Below, one piece after another: positions 9,850-17,253 of a stretch of DNA of 64,000 nt (position 1 is its first letter; each line of letters begins with the position of its first letter). The notes beneath the pieces are model-generated. The model saw nothing but the letters and a program-made list of their open reading frames with translations, ran no database searches and was not told the DNA's origin. The position numbers and the translations under genes are program-made. The stretch is from Caballeronia sp. dw_19 (GTDB taxonomy: Bacteria > Pseudomonadota > Gammaproteobacteria > Burkholderiales > Burkholderiaceae). The DNA lies in the NCBI RefSeq assembly GCF_018449515.1, contig NZ_JAAVUQ010000022.1, forward strand, positions 1 through 64,000, written 5' to 3'.

Positions 9850-10917
9850 TCAGCTTCCTGCCTCTTCGCTTATCGAATGACTCACAGCCGTACGAGTTGA
9901 TGGCATCTGCCGGGCCGTGACCTTGCATTCCGTCGTGGATGTACTCCAGTCGACCAGTGCGCCGCGCAGTTCGCTGCCACGCCGTACCGCCGTCATCTCG
10001 GCCAGAATCGCCAGGCAGATTTCCGGCGGCGTGCGGCCTCCGAGGTTGAGCCCAACCGGGCCGCGCAGTTTGCGGGCCTGCATCTCGGTCACGTCAAATT
10101 CGAGAAGCCGGGTACGGCGTGCCTCGTTATTTTTGCGCGAGCCGAGGGCGCCCACGTAGAACGCTGGCGTCTTCAGCGCTTCCATCAGAGCCAGGTCGTC
10201 GAGCTTGGGATCGTGTGTCACCGCTACCACTGCGCTGCTTGCATCGAGCTTTAGTTGTACAACCAGGTCGTCGGGCATTTCTCGCACGAGTTCGACCCCT
10301 TCGAGCGCTTGCCAGCCTTCGTGATATTCAACGCGCGGCTCGCAAACGATGACTCGATAGTCGAGCATCAAGGCCATCGCTGCGAGATAGCGCGACAGCT
10401 GGCCTCCACCAATGATCAGGAGCCGCAGCCCCGGGCCGTGCACCGTCGTCAGCACCACACCGTCGAACGTGACGAGATCGCCGACGCTAGCCATCGAATC
10501 GATCGAAACCGCGCCCGATTCGATCTCAAGCCGACGCAACACGATGCGGTGCTGCTCGACTGCCACCAACAGTTCCGGCAGTTGCGATTGCGTTCCCAAA
10601 GGCTCAAGGACGATCTGTACCGTGCCGCCGCATGGCAGCCCGAAGCGCTCCGCCTCACCTGCATTGGCTCCGTAGATGACAGACTGAGGCAGTGTGGGTG
10701 CCAGCTCGCCGCGTTGCACGCGGCCGATCAGGTCATCCTCGATGCAGCCACCCGACAATGAGCCGGCCACTTGGCCGTCGTCGCGAATGATCATCAGCGA
10801 ACCCGGCGGGCGTGGCGAGGACCCCCAGGTGTGAACCACTGTGCCCAACACGACACGGTGCTTGCGCCGGATCCAGTCGATCGCGGTGCGAAGAACTTCG
10901 ATGTCCATATTGTTCAT
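9850..10917 (-). CDS. XdhC/CoxI-family Mo-hydroxylase maturation factor
   Basis: XdhC-family proteins bind Mo cofactor, help its sulfuration and hand it to Mo-hydroxylases such as xanthine or CO dehydrogenase. The 355-residue protein has the N-terminal XdhC domain (VVHTWGSSPRPPGSLMII, LSGGCIEDDL, RFGLPCGGTVQI) and the C-terminal Rossmann domain (LLIIGGGQLSRYLAAMA, AVVAVTHDPKLDDLAL, YVGALGSRKN, GLNLGGRTPPEI). It is the second such protein in the cluster. The ATG overlaps the stop of the preceding membrane-protein gene (ATGA), showing co-translation. The Oligotropha cox cluster likewise has two XdhC-like genes, coxF and coxI; assignment as coxI is by position. Confidence 0.88.
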   Translation of the reverse strand: MNNMDIEVLRTAIDWIRRKHRVVLGTVVHTWGSSPRPPGSLMIIRDDGQVAGSLSGGCIEDDLIGRVQRGELAPTLPQSVIYGANAGEAERFGLPCGGTVQIVLEPLGTQSQLPELLVAVEQHRIVLRRLEIESGAVSIDSMASVGDLVTFDGVVLTTVHGPGLRLLIIGGGQLSRYLAAMALMLDYRVIVCEPRVEYHEGWQALEGVELVREMPDDLVVQLKLDASSAVVAVTHDPKLDDLALMEALKTPAFYVGALGSRKNNEARRTRLLEFDVTEMQARKLRGPVGLNLGGRTPPEICLAILAEMTAVRRGSELRGALVDWSTSTTECKVTARQMPSTRTAVSHSISEEAGS

Positions 10918-12035
10918 GGTCTCTTCTCCAGCTTGTTAAAGGCCGCGGGTTTCCACAGCGACAGCGCCGCTCCTACGGCGGCGAGTGCGCCGAGGCCGAT
11001 CTGTGTGCCACGCAGTGCCGATGGGCCGCAGTAAGTGACGGCCACGCCAAGCAAAGCGATGCAGCAGGCTGGCACCAGTGCGCCGAACCATGTCGGTGCC
11101 GCCGCTCGCGTTTCTATTCGAGGCGCGTCGCCGATCCGGGCGAACCAGGCCAGACTCCAGCCAAGCGACTGGCACATCGACGCCAGCATCAGGCCCAGCA
11201 TGCTGGTCGACAGCAGCGACAGCAGGAGGCCCGCTGTCATCGCCGCTGCGACCCACGCCTCGGCGCGCAAGGTCACACGCAGCAGGTACAGCGTCAGCGG
11301 CGGCATGAGCATCGCACCGAGATGCAGGCCGACTATGGCGGCCGTGCTCAGCCAGACTTCGCCGCGGCACCACTGCGTCATGACGGACATGGAGGCCATC
11401 ATCGGCAGCATCGCCCAGCTTGCGGCCTGCGTGGGCCACTTCGCCGGATTGCTCCAATGGCTCCATCCACCCAACGGTAACGCACAGTCGAACAGGCCCC
11501 CGCGGCATCCGCTCGTGATGCCGCGGGATGGCAGCATGATCGCCAGCAGCGCCGCCGCGGCAAGCAGGCCGATGGCGGGCGCGGTCGTCAGCGCGACGCC
11601 CGGGTCGCCGGAGACGAGCCAGGCCAGAGCGGCACCTGCGGTGGCCGGTAATATCGGTGGCGGCGCGCGCCGGGCTCGTGCCCGAAGCATCTTCACGGCG
11701 CGCGACGCGGCGACCAGGAGTGCAGCCCATCCAGCGGCAGCGCACGCAACCATGATCAGGCTCGCGGAGTGGCCAGTCCGCAGCAGCGCTCCCGCAGCAA
11801 CAGCGGCTGTCGCCAGCAATACGAAGCGAAGCACCATAGCGGGCACCGCCAGCGTGGCCCCGGCGCGCAATACGATACCGGTGACTCCGAGAAACAACAC
11901 CATCGGTGCCAGTCCACCAAGCTCGAACGGCATCACGGCACTCCCGAGATCGCCCAGCACCAGCCAGCCGCCGATCAGCAGCGCCCACGCCAGCGTGCGC
12001 GCGACGAGCAGGAGCGAAGTCGCGCTATCGATCAC
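10914..12035 (-). CDS. Polytopic membrane protein of the cox cluster, function unknown
   Basis: About 373 residues, mostly hydrophobic, with perhaps nine or ten membrane segments (for example TLAWALLIGGWLVLGD, GLLAAAALLAIMLP, AMTAGLLLSLLSTSMLGL) separated by short Arg-rich loops. A Met-rich stretch (AMLPMMASMSVMTQW, HLGAMLMPPLTLYLL) recalls metal-binding integral membrane proteins, but I do not recognise a family. No ATG is available; GTG at 12035 or 12044 lies at the end of the oxygenase-like gene, implying translational coupling. Its place between two cox accessory genes suggests a role in CO dehydrogenase membrane docking, cofactor supply or sensing; this is inference. Confidence 0.7.
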   Translation of the reverse strand: MIDSATSLLLVARTLAWALLIGGWLVLGDLGSAVMPFELGGLAPMVLFLGVTGIVLRAGATLAVPAMVLRFVLLATAAVAAGALLRTGHSASLIMVACAAAGWAALLVAASRAVKMLRARARRAPPPILPATAGAALAWLVSGDPGVALTTAPAIGLLAAAALLAIMLPSRGITSGCRGGLFDCALPLGGWSHWSNPAKWPTQAASWAMLPMMASMSVMTQWCRGEVWLSTAAIVGLHLGAMLMPPLTLYLLRVTLRAEAWVAAAMTAGLLLSLLSTSMLGLMLASMCQSLGWSLAWFARIGDAPRIETRAAAPTWFGALVPACCIALLGVAVTYCGPSALRGTQIGLGALAAVGAALSLWKPAAFNKLEKRP

Positions 12036-12726
12036 TGTAGCCACGCAGTTGGTCGCTTCCCCGCACCGCGTGGATGCTCGCGTTGAACGACACGATGAGT
12101 CGCTCCGACTCTCCTGCATACGGCAGCGCCTGGTGCGCAAGCCACGAAGGAAACACGAGCAGTTGGCCCGGGAGCGGCTCGACGTCCACGTGCGGGGGAA
12201 GCAGATACGCATTGCCGAGATCGACGTGCGCCCCCGCCAGGGCGCCGAACGACGGGCCGTAGAATCGCGTCACGCCGTTGGCCTCGCCGAAGACCGGATG
12301 CATGGCTCGCCGGGACGGCTCGTCGACCTGCACCACGTAGATGCCCGACCAGGAGCAGTTGCCATGCGTATGCACATCGTGATGCGCGCCATCGTTGCTG
12401 AACTGAAACCACAGACCCTCGATCGCGACCTTCAGGTCGAGCCTCTCGCGCAGCCAGGCATCGCGGTTGGCCTGCGCGGCGGTGTCGCGAAGGCTCCTGA
12501 CGAGGAACTCCACGAACTGATCCCACTCCGCCAGCTTCACGCGGCCAATCAGATCGTCGTCGCTGGCGAAGAAGGCCCGCTGCGGCTCGCCGCGTGCATG
12601 CAACTGCGTCGCACGAATTGCGGAGAACACGCGCACGAGCAGCGGGTTTAGCGAATCCGCGCGGACAAGGCGGTGAACGCCCAGCGGCATCGGCCACAGT
12701 GAATGGAAGCCGGGATCGAGTGCCAC
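12025..12726 (-). CDS. Putative 2OG-Fe(II) oxygenase-like protein
   Basis: A 233-residue soluble protein with the jelly-roll features of the putative 2OG-Fe(II) oxygenase family: LWFQFSNDGAHHDVHTHGN (candidate HxH Fe ligands), WSGIYVVQVDEPS, LLPPHVDVEPLPGQLLVFPS, WLAHQALPY (distal His) and RLIVSFNAS. The start is a GTG at 12726 just after the MocA stop, with GAAGG upstream. Such proteins hydroxylate amino-acid or small-molecule substrates, but the substrate here is unknown. The strict placement inside the cox transcription unit is unusual and points to a role in CO dehydrogenase biogenesis or post-translational modification. Confidence 0.75.
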   Translation of the reverse strand: MALDPGFHSLWPMPLGVHRLVRADSLNPLLVRVFSAIRATQLHARGEPQRAFFASDDDLIGRVKLAEWDQFVEFLVRSLRDTAAQANRDAWLRERLDLKVAIEGLWFQFSNDGAHHDVHTHGNCSWSGIYVVQVDEPSRRAMHPVFGEANGVTRFYGPSFGALAGAHVDLGNAYLLPPHVDVEPLPGQLLVFPSWLAHQALPYAGESERLIVSFNASIHAVRGSDQLRGYSDR

Positions 12727-12730
12727 CGCG

Positions 12731-13405
12731 TCAGACCTTCTCGGTGCTCGGCCACCGCAGCGCGTGCCCGGTCTCGCGCTCGAAGCGCTCGACATCTTCC
12801 TGGGTATCAATGTCCACGCGGTAGCGCCGGTTGTCAGTCACGTACGGTGTCACGAGTTCGGGATGCCGCGACTGCCACTGCCGACAGCCGGTCTTGTAGT
12901 CCCCGGCCAACACCTGCTCGCGCACGTCCGATCCGAAGATGACCGGGTTGCCGCGTTCGCCACGCACTTCGGGATAAACTACGCTCGCGTCGCGCGGGCG
13001 TTTCTTCCACGCCGAGATCAGAGCGGTGATGTCCTGGGCGTTCAGCAGCGGCTGGTCGGCGAGCACCATCAGCACCGCGTCGCAGCGGTTTGACAACGCG
13101 CCGAGGCCGACGCGCTGCGATGAGACCTGACCATCATCCGGGTGCGGATTGCGCACGATGGTGACAGGGAAACATTCGATGACAGGCGCCACCGCTTCCG
13201 CGTGATGGCCGAGCACCACGACCAGTTCGTCAACTCCAGCGCCCGAAAGTGCCACCAGTACGCGTCGGATTAGTGGCACGCCGCCTAGCTCGAGCAGACA
13301 CTTCGGCCGGCGTCCGATGCGCTCGCCGGCGCCAGCGGCCAGCACGATCGCGCCGATCACCACGCGACTGTTCAGGCCTCCACCACCTTTCATGATGCAG
13401 CCCAT
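12731..13405 (-). CDS. mocA: MocA/MobA-like molybdenum cofactor cytidylyltransferase
   Basis: This nucleotidyltransferase attaches CMP to Mo-molybdopterin, giving the Mo-cytosine-dinucleotide cofactor that CO dehydrogenase uses. The 224-residue protein opens with the NTP-binding loop IVLAAGAGERIGRRPKCLL, followed by VVLGHHAEAVAPVI, NPHPDDGQVSSQRVGL, VLMVLADQPLL (Mg-binding Asp), RGERGNPVIFG and DIDTQEDVERFE, all typical of the MocA branch. ATG 13405 lies eight bases after GAGGAG. It follows coxF by 12 bases and is evidently in the same operon. Confidence 0.9.
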   Translation of the reverse strand: MGCIMKGGGGLNSRVVIGAIVLAAGAGERIGRRPKCLLELGGVPLIRRVLVALSGAGVDELVVVLGHHAEAVAPVIECFPVTIVRNPHPDDGQVSSQRVGLGALSNRCDAVLMVLADQPLLNAQDITALISAWKKRPRDASVVYPEVRGERGNPVIFGSDVREQVLAGDYKTGCRQWQSRHPELVTPYVTDNRRYRVDIDTQEDVERFERETGHALRWPSTEKV

Positions 13406-13417
13406 TGTGTCGACTCC

Positions 13418-14383
13418 TCAGTGAGCGGAATGGCCGGCCGCCTCAAGCGCGGCCGATTGTAAGGCGGGCTCGTGTTGCGCCGAGCCACCCGAGCAGCAGG
13501 AGCCACCGTGCGACATCGGCGTTGGGGCAAGCGACGACGATGCGACGGCCGCGGTCTGCGGCACCGAACGCGCGGCCTTCGATGTCGACACGTCGCGACG
13601 CGACGCGATTACGGCAGCGAGCACAGACAGTGCGATTTCCTCGGGTGTCTGTGCGCCGATCGCGATCCCTGCCGGGGCGATGATCGATGCGACAACGCCG
13701 GCGTCGACTCCGGACTCCGCAAGCGACGCGCGCATCGCCTCTGCCTTGCGCGCGCTCGAGACGAAGAAGATCGAGCGCGCATCGATTGCGATCGCGGCGT
13801 GCAAGCCCTGCAGATCGCGCTGTCCTTGCGTTGCCACGACGACGACGGCGCCGCCGGGGATGTCGGCGTTGACCTCCGTCGGATCGTCGGTGTTCACGAC
13901 ACGCGCTGCATCCGGGAACGCGGCCGGGTCGGCGCCAGGCGCGACGACGAACACGTCGAGGCCGACGCGCGGCGCGAGGCCGCTCAACGCGATGGCAACG
14001 GGCGAGTGGCCCACGACGACGAGGCGCGGGCGAGGCAGAAACGGATCGACGAACAGCTCGATCGTGCCGCCCGAGTGGCAAGTCATGCCGAACTCGAGCA
14101 CGTCGTCGGCGTTGCGCTCGTAGCCATCAGCCGAAGGCGCGATGCGCACCACGCGCGCAATGCCGTCGGCGATCGCTGAGCGCACCACGCGCGCCACCAC
14201 GGGCTGCGTGCAACCCCCGCCGATCCATCCGTCGATGCGGCCGTCCTCGGTTACCACCGCCTTGTCGCCCGGGTGGGCGGACGTAGGGGGTACGACTCGC
14301 ACGACGCTCACGAGCGCACACGGAATGCCTTGCGCCTGCAGGCGCTGAATCGACGTGAGAGTCTGGGACACGGCGGCTTTCAT
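13418..14383 (-). CDS. coxF: CoxF: XdhC-family Mo-hydroxylase maturation protein
   Basis: A 321-residue XdhC-family protein required in cox clusters for functional Mo centre. The N-terminal domain shows VRVVPPTSAHPGDKAVVTED, GWIGGGCTQPVV and FGMTCHSGGTIELFVDP; the Rossmann part reads RLVVVGHSPVAIALSGLAP, VVVVATQGQRDLQGL, and IIAPAGIAIGAQTPEEIALS. The C-terminus carries a Cys-rich tail (HGGSCCSGGSAQ) that could bind metal or sulfur. It sits between coxE and mocA, 16 bases after the coxE stop. This order matches known cox operons. Confidence 0.88.
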   Translation of the reverse strand: MKAAVSQTLTSIQRLQAQGIPCALVSVVRVVPPTSAHPGDKAVVTEDGRIDGWIGGGCTQPVVARVVRSAIADGIARVVRIAPSADGYERNADDVLEFGMTCHSGGTIELFVDPFLPRPRLVVVGHSPVAIALSGLAPRVGLDVFVVAPGADPAAFPDAARVVNTDDPTEVNADIPGGAVVVVATQGQRDLQGLHAAIAIDARSIFFVSSARKAEAMRASLAESGVDAGVVASIIAPAGIAIGAQTPEEIALSVLAAVIASRRDVSTSKAARSVPQTAAVASSSLAPTPMSHGGSCCSGGSAQHEPALQSAALEAAGHSAH

Positions 14384-14399
14384 TGGGGAATCCTTTGGG

Positions 14400-15599
14400 T
14401 CATTTCAGCAGCGCCGCGGCGTTGGCGAGATCACGCAGCGTCGCGAGGGGAATGAAGCGCTCGATCAGCGCATGGCACGGTTGCATCGCTTCCGAGGTGG
14501 GTGGCTTCACGGTGGGATGGAACCACGTAATGCGGGCGCCGCGCGCTCGCACGCGTTCGAGTTCGTCATGCAGCCGCTCCGGCGGGTCGGCGTCGAAACC
14601 GTCTGACAGCACCCACACGCGCGACCCGCGATCGATCTGCGCGCGCGCGTGGACGCGGTGAAAGTCGGCAATGCTCGTGGCGATGCGCGTGCCTCCGGCG
14701 AAGCCTGCCGTGACGGCGTTCACTTTTTCCTGCACCGTGCCAGAGTCACGCTTGAGCAGCGGCGTGACTTCGGCGAGCCGCGTATGGAACACGAAGACGC
14801 GCGCGCCCGCAGCACCGACGAATGCACGTGCGATGCGAAGGAACAATTGCGCATGGGTTTGCATCGAGCGGCTGACGTCGACCAGGATGAACAGTTTTGG
14901 TCGTTCCCGGCGCGGCCGGCGCCACACCGGCGCGACTGGCACACCACCGGTGCGCAAACTGGCGCGCATCGTACGTCGGATGTCCAGCCTGGACCCCATC
15001 GCGTGCTGGTGCCAGCGTCGTGTCAGTTGCTGCCGCAGGCGGTTCGCGATGAGGTCCGCAAGCCGCTGCAGCCGTTCCAGATCCTGCGGCAGCCATTGCG
15101 ACAGCGATCGGTCATCGAGCGGCTCGGCTCGGCTCGCCCCACCCTGCGCCCGTCGACCTTCGCCTTCATCCGATAGTGCGACCCCGTCCTCGAGAGCGCT
15201 GTCACCACCCGAGGCTTCGCCCGGGCGGCTGCTGCCGCCCATCGCATCGTGCAGCGCCTGCACTATCTGGCGCAGGTCACGGGACGGCCGCATCTGGCCG
15301 CTCATGCGTACCTGCCCCTTCAGGCGAGTCGGGTGCCAGTAGCGCTCGAACAGATCGTCCCATTTGTGCCATTCGCGATGCGAGTGGCACGCAACGGAGC
15401 GCCACGCGGCTTCGATTACGCGGTGGCGTGCGACAGGAATCGCGAGCGCGGCGTGGATCAGCGCCTGATGCTCGGCAACGCCGATGTTGAGCCCGTGATC
15501 GCGCAAAAACGCGACGAAACCGGCGATCGCCTCCAGTGGGCGAGGAACCGCCTCGCTCGCATACTTGCATTGGCCGTCGACGATGGGATCGGAGTTCAT
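14400..15599 (-). CDS. coxE: CoxE: VWA-domain protein of CO dehydrogenase maturation
   Basis: CoxE partners the AAA+ ATPase CoxD during assembly of the CuSMo centre. The 399-residue protein has a CoxE-type N-terminal part (FLRDHGLNIGVAEHQAL, WDDLFERYWHPT), a low-complexity acidic/basic middle, and a C-terminal von Willebrand A domain with the metal-site motif LVDVSRSMQTH (DxSxS), VFVFHTRLAEVTPLL, GGTRIATSI and VWVLSDGFDADPPE. The ATG at 15599 overlaps the coxD stop (ATGA). The open frame further upstream to 15746 lies inside coxD and was rejected. Confidence 0.93.
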   Translation of the reverse strand: MNSDPIVDGQCKYASEAVPRPLEAIAGFVAFLRDHGLNIGVAEHQALIHAALAIPVARHRVIEAAWRSVACHSHREWHKWDDLFERYWHPTRLKGQVRMSGQMRPSRDLRQIVQALHDAMGGSSRPGEASGGDSALEDGVALSDEGEGRRAQGGASRAEPLDDRSLSQWLPQDLERLQRLADLIANRLRQQLTRRWHQHAMGSRLDIRRTMRASLRTGGVPVAPVWRRPRRERPKLFILVDVSRSMQTHAQLFLRIARAFVGAAGARVFVFHTRLAEVTPLLKRDSGTVQEKVNAVTAGFAGGTRIATSIADFHRVHARAQIDRGSRVWVLSDGFDADPPERLHDELERVRARGARITWFHPTVKPPTSEAMQPCHALIERFIPLATLRDLANAAALLK

Positions 15600-16609
15600 G
15601 GAAGAGCGGCACAATGTCCGTCTGCAATACCTGATGACGATTGCGCCGTCTTCACGGCGACGCCTTCGGTGCGCCGCCCGTCGATGAGCTTCTGCACGTG
15701 CTCCGGCGTCAACTGGAACAGGTCGTCGCGCGTCTTCAGGAGGCAACCGAGCGTCGCCGTCAGGCCGTGGGGATCGTCGGGCAATGCCTCCATGCGCATC
15801 CGATGCAGGGCGCGCACCCAGTCGAGTGTCTCGGCGACACCCGGCGTCTTGCCGAGGTCTTCCTTGCGCAAGCGCTGCACGAACCCGACCGCCTGTTCTA
15901 CCAGCGCGCCTTCGGCGGTGGGTACCGCGCTGCGCACGATCGCGATCTCGCGCGCCAACGTCGGGTAGTCGAGCCAGTGGAACAGACAGCGCCGGCGCAG
16001 TGCGTCGGACAGCTCGCGCGTACCATTGCTCGTAAGCAGTACGCGCGGCACGTATCGCGCACGCACGGTACCCAGCTCGGGCACGCTGATCTGGTAGTCC
16101 GACAGTACTTCGAGCAGAAAAGCCTCAAAAGCCTCGTCGGCACGATCAATTTCGTCGATCAGCAACACGCAGGGTACGTCGCTTGAGATCGCCTGCAGCA
16201 GAGGGCGCTCCAGCAGGTAGTCGCGCGAGAACAGGTCGCTCTCGTTGACGATTGCCGCTTGCGCTTCAAGCACGCGAATCGCCAGCAACTGACGCCCGTA
16301 GTTCCATTCATACGCCGCTTGCGACAGGTCGAGGCCTTCGTGGCACTGAAGCCGAACCAGGCGTCGTCCTTCGGCGCGCGCCAGCGCGATCGCCAGGGCC
16401 GTCTTGCCGACGCCCGCATCGCCTTCGACCAGCAGTGGTCGCTGCAGCTCGCACGCGAGCCACATGACGGCCGCCAGGCCCTCATCGGCGATGTAGCCCG
16501 CGCGCTGCAATTGTTCCCGAAGCAGGGCGTCGCCGCCGGACGTAGTCCGCGCATCGGACTCGACCGACGCTGCCTCGCTGCGCTGTTGCCGCGTGATCGT
16601 GTCGTTCAT
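15596..16609 (-). CDS. coxD: CoxD: MoxR-type AAA+ ATPase of CO dehydrogenase maturation
   Basis: In Oligotropha, CoxD is the AAA+ chaperone needed to introduce sulfur and copper into the apo Mo site. The 337-residue protein shows Walker A GDAGVGKT (residues 63-70), Walker B with VLLIDEIDRADE (about 148-159), sensor 1 in VLLTSNGTREL and the arginine-rich RRRCLFHWLDYP typical of MoxR ATPases. It overlaps coxG upstream and coxE downstream by four bases each, fitting a stoichiometric CoxD-CoxE pair. Confidence 0.94.
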   Translation of the reverse strand: MNDTITRQQRSEAASVESDARTTSGGDALLREQLQRAGYIADEGLAAVMWLACELQRPLLVEGDAGVGKTALAIALARAEGRRLVRLQCHEGLDLSQAAYEWNYGRQLLAIRVLEAQAAIVNESDLFSRDYLLERPLLQAISSDVPCVLLIDEIDRADEAFEAFLLEVLSDYQISVPELGTVRARYVPRVLLTSNGTRELSDALRRRCLFHWLDYPTLAREIAIVRSAVPTAEGALVEQAVGFVQRLRKEDLGKTPGVAETLDWVRALHRMRMEALPDDPHGLTATLGCLLKTRDDLFQLTPEHVQKLIDGRRTEGVAVKTAQSSSGIADGHCAALP

Positions 16610-17253
16610 TGACTATCTCGCGCACGCTTGCTTTTGCCGAACATGCCGGCAAGCCAGCCCTTGAACAGCGCCCAACCGAACGCCATTACGTTGAGTTCCT
16701 TGACCGGGCGCGAGGCAATGCCATCAGCTGCGCTGGCTGGAGCCGCACCGCCCGCGGACGCCGGAGCCGCACCGCCTGAGGAAGCCGCAACCCCAGGAAC
16801 CAGAGCCGCCGACGCCTTGAAGTTCTCGGCGAACTGCCCGAGCATCATATCGGCCACCGGCACCAGCAGGCGCCCGCCGAACTGGGACAACTTGCCATTG
16901 ACGATGACCACGGCGCACCCGACGAGGACGCACTTGCCGGGGCCGTCACCGGGCTCGAGACTGGCGGTCAGGTCCATCGATGCCGACGAACCCGCCTTGT
17001 CGACCCCTTTGCCGAGCATTCGAAGCTGGTGGGCTGCAGGGTCGATGCCGAGCACCTCTATGTCGCCACCGAACGTCATCACGGCTGGGCCGATCTTGCT
17101 ACGTACCGTCCCCTTGTAGCGCGTAGCGTCGACCTGCTCGGTGATGGCGGCGCCCGGCATGCAAGTCGCGGTAGAACGGATATCGGCGAGGATGGCCCAG
17201 GCCTGATCGACGCTGACGTCGAGGGGATACCGTTTGTCGAGTTGGACGTCCAT
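16606..17253 (-). CDS. coxG: CoxG: SRPBCC-fold membrane-recruitment protein
   Basis: CoxG proteins have a START/SRPBCC pocket and anchor CO dehydrogenase to the membrane, delivering quinone electron acceptor in studied homologues. The 215-residue protein reads LDKRYPLDVSVDQAWAILAD, CMPGAAI, YKGTVRSKIGPAVMTFGGD and GGRLLVPVADMMLGQFAENF, then an Ala/Gly-rich linker with a repeated GGAAPASA unit (around residues 165-185), and a C-terminal hydrophobic segment (NVMAFGWALFKGWLAGMF) followed by basic residues, a likely membrane anchor. The start ATG shares one base with the coxL stop (TAATG). Confidence 0.92.
   Translation of the reverse strand: MDVQLDKRYPLDVSVDQAWAILADIRSTATCMPGAAITEQVDATRYKGTVRSKIGPAVMTFGGDIEVLGIDPAAHQLRMLGKGVDKAGSSASMDLTASLEPGDGPGKCVLVGCAVVIVNGKLSQFGGRLLVPVADMMLGQFAENFKASAALVPGVAASSGGAAPASAGGAAPASAADGIASRPVKELNVMAFGWALFKGWLAGMFGKSKRARDSQ

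Noticed and set aside
11035-12651. 538-codon plus-strand frame opposite the membrane-protein and oxygenase genes
   Set aside because: Antisense shadow of high-GC coding sequence; the minus-strand genes have clear domains and coupled starts.
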